NCBI GenBank assembly: GCA_016932235.1
Contig: JAFGDF010000355.1
Span: 16,513-80,512, forward strand
Source of the DNA: Deltaproteobacteria bacterium
Lineage (GTDB): Bacteria; Desulfobacterota; DSM-4660; Desulfatiglandales; HGW-15
Direction of reading: 5' to 3'
DNA length: 64,000 bases
The notes beneath the pieces are model-generated. The model saw only the letters and a list, made by a program, of their open reading frames with translations. It was not told where the DNA came from and ran no database searches. Position numbers and translations under genes: made by a program. Below are positions 52,853-62,291 of this stretch, piece by piece; positions within the stretch are counted from its first letter, which is position 1; each line of letters begins with the position of its first letter.

Positions 52853-54349
52853 ATGTTAAAAATGATCCGTATAGCTCTTACGATCTTCTTCTCATTCTTT
52901 CTTTTTGTCATTGTTTCTCATAGTTATGGGGAAGAAGATAAAGGTCGCGCTTATTATGATTTTGGTGTTTTTGCCTATGAGGACGGAGATTACATCGATG
53001 CAGAGGTGAACCTGAAAAAGGCATTGGAATTTAATCCTGATAATCCATATTATAAACAATACTTGGGGAAGACCTATCTGAAGATCGAACGCTATGATGA
53101 AGCCATGGCTTTACTCAGAAAAGCATTGGAGGAAAACCCAGATATTCCCGGATTAAATTATGACATGGCCTTCCTGTACTACAAGATGGAGAACTATTCC
53201 CAAGCTGCCATGCTATTTGAAGAAATCGCCAGTGAAGAGCCTGAGAATATTCTTGCTTATTACCATGGTGGGATAAGTCTTTACAAAATAAAGGAATATC
53301 AACGGGCAGCAAATTTTCTTATGAATGCCTCAAAATTAAGCCCCACGATCAAACCAAGTGGTTATTATTATGCTGGTGTGTGTTATATGCATATGGGTGA
53401 TATTGTCAAGGCCAAAAACCTTTTTATATACGTGAAGGAAAACTCTGATTCGAAATCCCTCAAGGATCACGCATCAATGTGGCTCGAAACCATTAAAAAT
53501 CGAGAGAAAGAGCAATTACCCTATAATATCTATGTTAAATTGGGATATCAATATGACAGTAATGTTCGTCTTGCTGCCCTGAATGAGGATATATATTCGA
53601 ATAAGGATGACTATGTTACAGTGGGTTATTTTTCAGGGAGTTACAGATTTATAAACAAACAGGAGTATGTCTTAGGCGCTGGGTACAATCATTTTCAGAA
53701 TTGGCACAATGATCTGGAACAATATGATCTGATCGGAAGCATCTTTAATATTTACGGACAATATCACACAGGAGCGCTGACATACTCATTGAGCTTCCTT
53801 CCTCATTTTTATTGGGTTGATTCTTCCAGATACATGAGGAAACAGCAGTTAAAACCTGAAATATCCTATAAAATTTCCGATGAGCTTCTTTTGAGATTTT
53901 CCTACAGTTTTTATTGGAATAATCACCTTAGGGATGATGGTAGGGATGGGCATACCAACGATCCTTCACTTACGCTCTACTACAGTCTGAAAGACAGGCA
54001 AGGGTATCTTTTCGCAGGAATAGGCTATGAGGATGAATCTACAACCCACCCTGATCATGATTATGATAAGTGGAATGTAAATGCCGGTTTGTCCCATCAG
54101 ATCCCATGGGATTTAAATCTTAACATAAGCGGTAAATCTTCTAGTCGAGACTATGACAATGTTAATTCACTCTATAGTGTCAAACGGGAAGATAGAAAAT
54201 ACAATGGTTCCATATCCCTCTCACGGCAAATGTTCTATGATTGGTTGAACATAGTTGGCGAATTTAATTACACAAAAAACAGATCCAATATAAAGGAATT
54301 TGAATACAAGAGAAAAATATGGACCCTTTCTTTAACGGCAAGATTCTAA
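52853..54349 (+). CDS. TPR protein with C-terminal outer-membrane beta-barrel
   Basis: A 498-residue secreted protein. Residues 1-25 are a signal peptide (cleavage near SHSYG-EE). Residues about 30-220 hold five or so TPR units (for example AYYDFGVFAYEDGDYIDAEVNLKKAL and YKQYLGKTYLKIERYDEAM). From about 225 on, alternating amphipathic strands rich in Tyr/Trp end in a terminal Phe (SLTARF), the mark of BamA-assembled barrels. The layout recalls TPR-barrel proteins such as the Slam/DUF560 type. CAGGAGTTAACCA precedes the ATG. It starts the envelope operon. Confidence 0.75.
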   Translation: MLKMIRIALTIFFSFFLFVIVSHSYGEEDKGRAYYDFGVFAYEDGDYIDAEVNLKKALEFNPDNPYYKQYLGKTYLKIERYDEAMALLRKALEENPDIPGLNYDMAFLYYKMENYSQAAMLFEEIASEEPENILAYYHGGISLYKIKEYQRAANFLMNASKLSPTIKPSGYYYAGVCYMHMGDIVKAKNLFIYVKENSDSKSLKDHASMWLETIKNREKEQLPYNIYVKLGYQYDSNVRLAALNEDIYSNKDDYVTVGYFSGSYRFINKQEYVLGAGYNHFQNWHNDLEQYDLIGSIFNIYGQYHTGALTYSLSFLPHFYWVDSSRYMRKQQLKPEISYKISDELLLRFSYSFYWNNHLRDDGRDGHTNDPSLTLYYSLKDRQGYLFAGIGYEDESTTHPDHDYDKWNVNAGLSHQIPWDLNLNISGKSSSRDYDNVNSLYSVKREDRKYNGSISLSRQMFYDWLNIVGEFNYTKNRSNIKEFEYKRKIWTLSLTARF

Positions 54350-54366
54350 AAAACAGGAGTAAAGAG

Positions 54367-55371
54367 ATGAGAATATCCAAGGGAAAACTTCATTACCTAT
54401 TTTGTGCATTAGCAATCCTCCTACTTGCAGGCATCTCCTTTGCTGCCACGTTACCTGAAGGGGTGGTTGTTGAAGAGACATTCAAGCCAGGTATCGGTTC
54501 TCCTATAGGTCGAGTATCGTTAGTTCAGGGCACGGCAGTGATTATTCATATGGATTCTAAAACAGGCTATCGTGCTAAAAAAGATATTCCTCTGTTTAAA
54601 AATGACAGTATTATTACTTTAGAGGGGGGCAGGATTCGGTTTGAACTTTCGGACGAAAGCATCATGACCTTAGCTTCAAATACAAGGGTGATATTGAATA
54701 AAAGTGTTTTTCAAAAAGAGAAAGGATACCGTGTCTCATTTCTCAGCATGACTTTGGGGAAGGCCCGCTTCTATGTTCAAAAATTTTTGGAGCTTAAAAA
54801 TTCTGACTTCAGAGTAAAGACACCCACAGCGGTTATAGGCGCGAGGGGATCTGATTTCATTATCGTGGCAAGTGTGAGTCTCACAGAGGTTACAGCCCTT
54901 GAAGATACAGAACTTGAGGTTGTAAGCTTAGCTTTACCAGAAGTAGCTCCTACTGTACTGGTGGATTTTGAAAGGACGTTTGTAGAGGAAGGAGTTCCTC
55001 CGACTGAACCTGAAGAGATATCAATTGAAGACGTGGAGGAAATGAAGAAGGATTTTGTAGTGATACCTGAAGAGGTTGGGCCTGAAGCGGATATTGGGGT
55101 GGAAGATAAAAAAACGGAAGATTCGGATACGGGTACTCTAGTATCTGAGGAAGAAGTGGTAAATCCGGAAAATATAATTGCATTTGAAGATATCAATGAG
55201 TTTGAAATAGCGATCGAGGAAATTACGGAAGGAGCAATCGAACAGAGTATTGTGGAATCGATTGAGGAAGAAATTCTGGAATCCGCAGAAGGTATTTATG
55301 AAATAATATCTGAAGTTGATTATTTACCTCCAACCAGTACTGATGAGGGAAATGTAACATTAAGCTGGTAA
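54367..55371 (+). CDS. FecR-domain secreted protein with acidic tail
   Basis: A 334-residue protein with a signal peptide (cleavage near GISFAA). The FecR domain includes GRVSLVQGTAV, LFKNDSIITLEGGRIRFELSDESIMTLASNTRV and VKTPTAVIGARGSDFIIV. The last 140 residues are strongly acidic (Glu/Val repeats), suggesting an extended, calcium-binding or surface-exposed part. The start at 54367 is chosen because AGGAG lies seven bases upstream; a longer frame overlaps the barrel gene. Sigma-factor partners are absent, so it is a structural rather than signalling FecR protein. Confidence 0.8.
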   Translation: MRISKGKLHYLFCALAILLLAGISFAATLPEGVVVEETFKPGIGSPIGRVSLVQGTAVIIHMDSKTGYRAKKDIPLFKNDSIITLEGGRIRFELSDESIMTLASNTRVILNKSVFQKEKGYRVSFLSMTLGKARFYVQKFLELKNSDFRVKTPTAVIGARGSDFIIVASVSLTEVTALEDTELEVVSLALPEVAPTVLVDFERTFVEEGVPPTEPEEISIEDVEEMKKDFVVIPEEVGPEADIGVEDKKTEDSDTGTLVSEEEVVNPENIIAFEDINEFEIAIEEITEGAIEQSIVESIEEEILESAEGIYEIISEVDYLPPTSTDEGNVTLSW

Positions 55372-55443
55372 ATTAAAATCTGATTTTCGAAATATCAAAG
55401 ACCACGTATTCTATACAAACTTAATAATCAGGGGGAAAAACAT

Positions 55444-57384
55444 ATGAGGACTAATGCAAAACGACTTTTTTCCCATAAACGGGATTTATTTCTACAATAT
55501 TTCAAGATTGTGCTTATCATTCCTCTCTTATCTCTATCAGGATGCGGTGGGGGTGGAGGGAGTGGTGACTCAGTGAGTTCATCCGGGAACACGTCTAATT
55601 CTTTGTCGAATACAGGCTCAATTATTGTCAATCTCAAAACATTAGAAGCCTCAGCTAAAAATAATTCTATTAAAATTGCATCGAATGAATCACCTCTTCT
55701 GCGCTTCGCTAAATCACTTGTCACTCCAAGATTAGCATTAGCGGCCCTTGATTGTGGCGCCACTGGTATTGAAAATATTTCCGCAAATGTCTATGATGAA
55801 AATGATACTTTCCTTGTTTCCGGCGGTCCATGGCCATGTTCCGCTCATTCAGGAACGATAAATAATGTTCCCGTAGGAACAAACCTTAAGGCATTGGTTT
55901 TGGCTAAAGACGCCAATGGAGAGGTGCTTTACTGGGGAGAAGTAACAGGTCTTACTGTTCAGGCTGGGGTCACAACTGATGCAGGAACGGTAAGCACCCA
56001 TGATGTAAGCATGAGTGTAAGTGACCTATTAGCCAACGGATTTAGCTACCTGTTTGATGGATCGGGTGGAGAACCATTCAAAGCCAAGACCTATTTTCAG
56101 AGTGCAATGATCAAGACTGAAGGTGTTACCTCCAACGATGCGGATACTGCGCGATTCTTTTATGCCCTCACAAGAGTGGGCTCTTTGGTATACAAAATTG
56201 AGTCGGATGGAGTTGAAGATGGATTAAATGATATTGGTGATATCTTAGATGCTTTCGGATATAGTCAATCTGAAAGCAGGCTACCCTTAATAGGATTACA
56301 GTTACAGGATCCAGCTGCTTTACCTCTTGATTCTCCCAGAGGCCAGGATCTGGTTGATTTTCTATATAATGTGTTTCGTCCAGAAATTATTGGGGCTCTA
56401 GGCAATCTCAATGATGTATCAACATCTTTTAATAGGACATGGGAAGAACCTAATCTCTTTGAAATCGTGGAAAGTGATTATGGAGATGTCCTATTTTTTG
56501 CAGCAATATTTCGAGGCATTTTGGCCAATATCTACATGCTGAAGGCCTATAATCTTAATTGTGACATTGATGAGACGGATAACAATGATTATACCCTTGA
56601 GGAATTTTTTGGTTATCATCCTGATTTTTTAAAACTAATTTCCTCTTATAGCAACTTTTTGACTAACGCAAAAAGTTACTATAAAAGCGGTTTAAATGAT
56701 GCCTATGATTCAATATTATGGATGGAAGGTGAAACAGATGCCCAGGACAACGACTACATTCATCTTGTCAATTCAACAGCTACAGAAATAGAGGAAGCAA
56801 AGCTTACTATTACTGATGCAAAAAATTCTCTGGATGGTCCTACGTTTGTTAATGACCACCAGACTGCGTCACAAGGGTTTACCTTAGATATGAGCATATT
56901 TTTTTCCGGTTTGGAATTAAGAAATTATCTGCCGCCAATATCTGGAGATGGAGCCAATGGACTTTTTCCTGATCCAACTTTTGCAGGTATTGTTGGACCG
57001 GAAGAAAACCTTAATGAAGATATTGACCCCTCAGATGGAGTACCTGACGGTATCCCTGAAGAGATACCGCCGTTACTTCTGGGAGACTCCTGCATACCTC
57101 CGGATGGAAGCACATACGATGTAAACAGCACATATAGGATAGCGTTGCATTTTAATGAGAGAATGGGAAGAGGATGGTCCTATGACTCAGATTTGGGAGT
57201 GTGGAACGATGGTTACTGGTACCCAGACGACCGTACTTTCACAATCTTTTTATATAGCCCTCTGACAAGTGGAACCAAGTATACTATCACATTAAATCCT
57301 TCATTTCATCCATATGGAGGATTTACTGACGAATGGTCTAATTTTTTAAAGGCAGACACAAAATACTCTTTCACCCAGAAGTAA
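55444..57384 (+). CDS. large lipoprotein of unknown function
   Basis: A 646-residue protein with a lipoprotein signal: hydrophobic core LIIPLLSLSGC with the lipobox cysteine near residue 36, followed by a Gly/Ser linker. The middle part has no family that I recognise. Around residues 545-560 lies a Pro/Asp/Glu-rich linker, then a C-terminal beta domain (RIALHFNERMGRGW to KYTITLNPSF) that resembles SbsA Ig-like/bacterial Ig-like folds. It follows the FecR gene and is likely anchored in the outer membrane. Confidence 0.7.
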   Translation: MRTNAKRLFSHKRDLFLQYFKIVLIIPLLSLSGCGGGGGSGDSVSSSGNTSNSLSNTGSIIVNLKTLEASAKNNSIKIASNESPLLRFAKSLVTPRLALAALDCGATGIENISANVYDENDTFLVSGGPWPCSAHSGTINNVPVGTNLKALVLAKDANGEVLYWGEVTGLTVQAGVTTDAGTVSTHDVSMSVSDLLANGFSYLFDGSGGEPFKAKTYFQSAMIKTEGVTSNDADTARFFYALTRVGSLVYKIESDGVEDGLNDIGDILDAFGYSQSESRLPLIGLQLQDPAALPLDSPRGQDLVDFLYNVFRPEIIGALGNLNDVSTSFNRTWEEPNLFEIVESDYGDVLFFAAIFRGILANIYMLKAYNLNCDIDETDNNDYTLEEFFGYHPDFLKLISSYSNFLTNAKSYYKSGLNDAYDSILWMEGETDAQDNDYIHLVNSTATEIEEAKLTITDAKNSLDGPTFVNDHQTASQGFTLDMSIFFSGLELRNYLPPISGDGANGLFPDPTFAGIVGPEENLNEDIDPSDGVPDGIPEEIPPLLLGDSCIPPDGSTYDVNSTYRIALHFNERMGRGWSYDSDLGVWNDGYWYPDDRTFTIFLYSPLTSGTKYTITLNPSFHPYGGFTDEWSNFLKADTKYSFTQK

Positions 57385-57429
57385 ATAATCGATTTTCTTT
57401 TTATCAACAGTTGATAAGGAAAACTTAGG

Positions 57430-58158
57430 ATGGTTTTTCAACATGACCAAATGAAAAAATTCATCAGTACAACAGCCTGCTTGGCAGTGTTGATAACTTT
57501 AATTATTGGCTCTGTAATCCTGAAACTGAAGAAGAAAGAATCGCTTCCTGCCTTGCCCATATCAGCGGAAAAACAAAATTCATCTCCAATGGTGATAAGG
57601 GGTTTTGATGCAAATAGCTATTATCATGAAAAACTCGTAAGCAGAGTTAGGGCTGATGAATTAAAAATAATTCCCAGGAAATTCTATATCTTCAATATAC
57701 GACCTTTTAATGAATTCGTCCTAACAAATTCCAGGATAGAGATTTATATCGATCCTGATATCTTAGAGGATAATAATGAAGTTACTTCTTCGAACAATGA
57801 ATATCTATTGCCTGATCTTTCAGATATTTTCTCATCCAACTCAAAAAACATTGGGATTATAACACAAGGAATTGTAAACGGTCTTATTTTCGAGATATAC
57901 ATTAATGAGAATCTATTTTACGTGGTTAGAGCAAAAGAAGCCCAGGTTGATATTAAGAAAAAACAAGCGGAGCTGGTGGATGTCAGTATAGAAGAAACCT
58001 CGGCCCGAAGAATGATTTCAGCCAATTATGTCATTTGGGATGATCAGGAAAAATCCTTTATAATTCCAGGTGAATATCGTGTTGTTTCTGATACTTTGAG
58101 AGCGATGGGGAAAGGAATAAAGCTAGATTTTAAGTATGACTTAAATTCCATCCTCTAA
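57430..58158 (+). CDS. membrane-anchored LptC-like protein
   Basis: A 242-residue protein with one N-terminal transmembrane segment (about residues 9-30) and a beta-rich periplasmic part. The C-terminal SANYVIWDDQEKSFIIPGEYRVVSDTLRAMGKGIKLDFKYDL resembles the end of LptC-type LPS export proteins. The match is weak, so other beta-jellyroll or OstA-like roles remain possible. Start ATG 57430; ATG 57451 is possible. It lies between the lipoprotein and gspN genes. Confidence 0.5.
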   Translation: MVFQHDQMKKFISTTACLAVLITLIIGSVILKLKKKESLPALPISAEKQNSSPMVIRGFDANSYYHEKLVSRVRADELKIIPRKFYIFNIRPFNEFVLTNSRIEIYIDPDILEDNNEVTSSNNEYLLPDLSDIFSSNSKNIGIITQGIVNGLIFEIYINENLFYVVRAKEAQVDIKKKQAELVDVSIEETSARRMISANYVIWDDQEKSFIIPGEYRVVSDTLRAMGKGIKLDFKYDLNSIL

Positions 58159-58324
58159 GTATTTGAGATTTTTTTCATAAAGTATGTTATATATATTTTG
58201 TAAAGAGCAATTTGTTTACCCTCATCTATCCTTTGTTCCGCCTAAAAGAAAATGAGGTTTTATTTATTTCTCATTCCTTCTTGATGCTGAGTTGCATATA
58301 AAGACCTGCCAGGACAATAATAGA

Positions 58325-59218
58325 ATGACAGAAGAAATTTACAGGATTATTGGGCGGATCGGGTATGTTACCTATTTCCTTATTATAACCTTTGTGCTAT
58401 TATATTATAGGTTCCCGTCTAATGAATTTAATAACTATTTCCAAACAAAAATAAACAACTTGTTCCCCTCATATCGGATCTCTACTCTAAAAACGACCGT
58501 TTCAATACCATATGGACTGAAAATATATAAGATTGTTGCTTGTCCTGCTAATAATCCGGAAACACCTGTCTTTACTGCGGACCAGATGATAATAATGCCT
58601 GTTATTCGTTCGTTTTTTAGAAAGGGTATTGATTTAGACATCAATTGTGAAGCCTATGGTGGAAATATTACTGGAGTTATCCATATTCCGGCAGATTCTT
58701 CAATATCTTACCAGGAAACCATGCTCGACATTAGAAATTTAAATCTGCCAGAGCTTCTTCCTTCCAGTGGTAGCATTGAAAATAATATCATTGGCATATT
58801 GAACGGGAGTATCACTCTAAAGAGCAATATTAAAGATCCTCTCCAAATATCAGGAGAGGCTAATATTAATATTAAGGATACAGAAATTAGACTGAGAGAA
58901 CCTGTTTTCGGCCTTGGACACTTTGAATTAAATGCAGTATCCGCTAAAATAATTTTAAGGAACAGAAGAGCCGATGTAAATGATGGGAGATTCAATAGTG
59001 ACATCATGCGGGGCAGTTTTTCAGGAAACATCCAGTTGAATGATAATCTTCAGGACAGCACGTTGGATCTGAAAGGTTCAATAGAACCATTCGCCGCTTT
59101 TTTAAAGGAACTTGAATCTTCAGGGAAGATAACTGGTTCATTGAGGAAATATTTACAAAAAGGGGCCTTATCTTTTACTTTAAAGGGCAGGCTTAATAAA
59201 TATAAAATTAAAATTTAA
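58325..59218 (+). CDS. gspN: type II secretion system protein GspN
   Basis: A 297-residue protein with an N-terminal transmembrane segment (YVTYFLIITFVLLYYRFPS) and a long periplasmic AsmA-like part (GLKIYKIVACP, LNGSITLKSNIKDPLQISGEANINIKDTEIRL). The pattern matches GspN proteins of deltaproteobacteria. The ATG at 58325 is preferred to TTG at 58292. Confidence 0.75.
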   Translation: MTEEIYRIIGRIGYVTYFLIITFVLLYYRFPSNEFNNYFQTKINNLFPSYRISTLKTTVSIPYGLKIYKIVACPANNPETPVFTADQMIIMPVIRSFFRKGIDLDINCEAYGGNITGVIHIPADSSISYQETMLDIRNLNLPELLPSSGSIENNIIGILNGSITLKSNIKDPLQISGEANINIKDTEIRLREPVFGLGHFELNAVSAKIILRNRRADVNDGRFNSDIMRGSFSGNIQLNDNLQDSTLDLKGSIEPFAAFLKELESSGKITGSLRKYLQKGALSFTLKGRLNKYKIKI

Positions 59219-59358
59219 CAGTCAGGATCTAATAAAAGTTTATTGATCAGATCGTATATTAAACATAAGGCCTTGAAAAACTTTTTTTAATCATTTCCTT
59301 CAAATAATTTATTACGGTTTCTTCTCCAATATCCAGGAACCGCTGGAGACCTTTTATA

Positions 59359-60231
59359 ATGTCGAGGATTTATAAAATAGTTATTAATATAATCGCCATT
59401 ACCCTGATTTCTTATGTTGGTATTGATTCATTATACAGGATTGTAATTTGGCGGCTCAACAATGTTTATATCGATAATATTGCAATAGAGAATGAGCTAG
59501 AAACTGGAATAATCAAAAGAAAGCTATCTGCCGATTTTCACGCAATAACGGATAGAAATATTTTCGATACCATAAATGAACTTTCTGAAAAGGAAGTTCA
59601 AAAATCTGTTGAAGCACTTGAACCTTCAAAACTGAACATCACTCTTTTGGGTACTGTAGTAGGAAATCCCAAAGACAGGGTGGCGGTTATCGAAGAAAAG
59701 GAAAATAGGAAACAGGCTCTTTACAGGGTCGGTGACAGTATTCAGAATAGTGTAATCAAGTCCATACTCAGAGGAAAAATAGTTTTAAGGGTCGGTGATA
59801 AAGATGAGGTCTTAGTTATGCCCGAACCCTCATCTTTTTCCTCCACTATTCAGAATCGACAAAATCAGCAGGATCAGCAGAATCGGGTAACTTTCTCCCC
59901 TTCTCTGGACCGGACTGTTATGTCCAGACAGCAGGATTTTGAACAATCTTTAGAAGAAATAGATGAACTTTTAAAAGAGATTCGAATAACACCCCATGTA
60001 AAAGACGGAGGACAGGATGGTGTAGTCATTACAGGAATAAGGGCCGGATCAATTTTACGAAGGATAGGACTTAGAGACGGAGATATTATCAATTCAGTGA
60101 ATAATGAATATAACGTCTACGATGATGAAAGCATGCTTTCAGTGATTGATGAGCTAAGGGCAGGCTCTGATATTTCCCTTCAGATTGAAAGGAGGGGCCG
60201 GAAAAGGACGTTGAATTACAAACTCAGGTAA
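59359..60231 (+). CDS. gspC: type II secretion system protein GspC
   Basis: A 290-residue inner-membrane protein: transmembrane helix at about residues 7-28, homology region (ITLLGTVVGNPKDRVAVIEEKENRKQALYRVGDSI, about 95-130), a Gln-rich linker and a C-terminal PDZ domain (GVVITGIRAGSILRRIGLRDGDIINSVN). GspC links the inner-membrane platform to the GspD secretin. In most clusters gspD follows at once; here decayed transposases follow instead. Confidence 0.85.
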   Translation: MSRIYKIVINIIAITLISYVGIDSLYRIVIWRLNNVYIDNIAIENELETGIIKRKLSADFHAITDRNIFDTINELSEKEVQKSVEALEPSKLNITLLGTVVGNPKDRVAVIEEKENRKQALYRVGDSIQNSVIKSILRGKIVLRVGDKDEVLVMPEPSSFSSTIQNRQNQQDQQNRVTFSPSLDRTVMSRQQDFEQSLEEIDELLKEIRITPHVKDGGQDGVVITGIRAGSILRRIGLRDGDIINSVNNEYNVYDDESMLSVIDELRAGSDISLQIERRGRKRTLNYKLR

Positions 60232-60326
60232 AGTTGAAATTTCTAATTTCAAGCGCTTACAAAATGTTTAAAAGCTTTGTGGTAATCATGGTTGATTTTT
60301 GGGGCTCTGTAATTTTTTGGTAACGT

Positions 60327-60542
60327 TCAATAGTGTATGCATGGGGACAATAAAACCGATTTAATATGGCTATCGAAGTATCCCTTGATACCGAGTTTTT
60401 CTTTCCAGTATTGTTCCCATTTTTTACGTGAGTATTGTTTCAACAAAATCATCTTTGACAAATTGGTAACGGCTTTATCGCTCCACCCATAAGCAATCTT
60501 CTTAAGCCGTCGCCCTAATTCTCGGAACACCCGTTCTAACAA
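60327..60542 (-). pseudogene. transposase C-terminal fragment
   Basis: 71 residues with LLERVFRELGRRLKKIAYGWSDKA, which resembles the C-terminal ERxxRExxRR segment of Mutator/IS256-like transposases. An upstream stop in the same frame shows that the N-terminal part is gone. Confidence 0.5.
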
Positions 60543-60674
60543 GGATGTTTTTTGAAGCGATTACTCCTGTTTTCAACCATATTTCAATACGTGTAAATAA
60601 CCGCTCCGAGATATTTTAAAGATAGGACGCTCCATGTTGATAAGAGTTAATGTCAAATGTTGTGTATGAGGAGA

Positions 60675-61490
60675 TCAGGCAGCGTTCCTCATTTCCTCAA
60701 TACCATTAACGAATTTTACACCTCTAATGACTTTCTCCAGCTTTCTGTAGCCATAGAGGCGTTGCCATCTTTTCTGAGCGCATTCACAAAGTTTAAAAGC
60801 CATGGTCAAGACAGTCTTTGAAGAAAAGCAGCTTCTTACTTTAGCTGTCCTTAACCTGACAGTTGAAAACGTTGATTCTATAGGGTTTGTAGTTCGTATA
60901 TGTCTCCAGTGTTCAGCTGGAAAATCATAAAAGCTTAACAATACTTCACGGTCTTTTTGCAGGCATTTAACGGCCTGGGGATACTTTGCTTCGTATATGG
61001 TTATAAATTCATCAAAATGCCTCTGGGCTTCTGCTTTATCGGAAGCCTGCCAAATTTGATGGAGTTTTTCTTAGCCTTTGTCTGTATGCTCTTTGGCAAC
61101 TTATTCAATACATTGGCGGTCTTATGCACCCAGCATCTTTGCCAGCGGGTATTCTCATAAACCTTAGCGCGGGCTTTCCAAAAGCCCAGTGAGCCGTCTC
61201 CAATAGCCAATTTGGGAGCCACTTTAAGTCCTCGATGCTTTAGATCAATCAAGATCTCAGACCAGGACAGCTCACTCTCGCGGTATCCGCTGTGAAGGGC
61301 AATTAATTCCTTTTTGCCGCCTTCTGTGGCCCCAATGATAACCAGAAGGCACTGTCTTTCTTCCATGCGTACATTGCAGTAGATGCCGTCAGCCCAGATA
61401 TATGCATATCGTTTATGAGACAGATCCCGCTTCTGCCATTGTTCCAGATCATCTTGCCAGATGTCTCTCATACGGCTGATAGTTGATGCG
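60675..61490 (-). pseudogene. IS256-family transposase, truncated and frameshifted
   Basis: Two frames together give the C-terminal two thirds of an IS256/Mutator transposase. The first (from about 61490) contains the catalytic-domain segment YAYIWADGIYCNVRMEE, GATEGGKKELI and CWVHKTANVLNKLPKS. The frame breaks at the A-run around 61066-61072 (AAGAAAAAC); one extra base restores KLHQIWQASDKAEA and then FPAEHWRHIRTTNPIESTFSTVR. The N-terminus is missing, replaced by IS4 sequence. Confidence 0.8.
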
Positions 61491-62133
61491 GATAACAAAA
61501 TAAATTCTATTTGCTGTCCAATAAGCAAAGATTTTGTAATCATTATAGCTGCGATCCATCGCAACTATAGAACCGGCAGCTAATGAAACTTTCCGTGCAA
61601 TAGTAGCGTCGTGTTTTCCGCCATTTGAGATATAGGCATAAGTAGGTAAATAGCCATCATGATCCAGGAGAAGATGTAATTTAATAGCTCCTTTTGTCCT
61701 TCGGAATTTGGCCCATGGGAAAGAGAGACAAACAAAGTGAAATAGTGGAGCTATCCAGGGATAGAAGTTTATTCTTGAAACGAAATTTGTGTTTTGGAGG
61801 TGCGGCTGTTCTACAGGTAGAAAGGGTATCATAAAAGAGATCACGGTACATCTTCCACGGCCTATGAGCATTAGCATAATATAAGGTGGACTTGTTGGGG
61901 GCATCTTTCATTCCTAAATGACGGAGCTTCCCCATACAACAGGATAATCCACCGCAAATTTCTCTAAGGCTTTTGGCTTGTGCTAATTGGCAAAATAACA
62001 TGGCTACAAAATGATCCCAGGAATTGAATCCTTTAGAATAACGTTCCGCTTTATGTTTTATAACTAATCGGTAAAATTGTTTTCGATTAAATACAGCTAT
62101 CAGTTGACTGAACAGGCTTGAGCATCGTACCAT
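61490..62133 (-). pseudogene. IS4-family transposase, frameshifted and 3'-truncated
   Basis: The N-terminal part (62133 to about 61715) has the DUF4372-like start FSQLIAVFNRKQFYRLVIKHKAE and LLSLDSSTISLCLSLFP. After a one-base shift near 61718 the next frame continues WAKFRRTKGAIKLHLLLDHDG and GSIVAMDRSYNDYK (second catalytic Asp). It stops abruptly after YFVIRIN, where IS256 sequence begins, so the C-terminal Glu region is lost. Confidence 0.8.
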
Positions 62134-62291
62134 AATGTCGTCCTCCTCCTTTAATTGGGATTTCGCTTTGTTGTGCTGACATTACGATCTCCCATGAGGA
62201 GGACATTTTCAAGGCCTATTGACTTATTTTTCTAAAATCCGTTTTTGGACAAGAGTGAATCAGGATATAATAATAGATCAGGATCAATGAA

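Larger units (their letters stand above)
60300..62200 (-). mobile_element. decayed chimeric insertion sequence region (IS256 and IS4 remnants)
   Basis: Three transposase remnants lie on the minus strand. An IS4-type gene (62133 to about 61490) is frameshifted and cut at its 3' end, where it joins a 5'-truncated, frameshifted IS256-type gene (about 61480-60675). A further transposase-like C-terminal fragment is at 60327-60542. I did not identify intact terminal inverted repeats. The block separates gspC from unrelated genes and may mark a rearrangement breakpoint. Confidence 0.75.

Noticed and set aside
61060..61075. Programmed frameshift in the IS256 transposase at the A-run
   Set aside because: IS256 elements normally use a single frame, and the copy also lacks its N-terminus, so decay is the simpler explanation.
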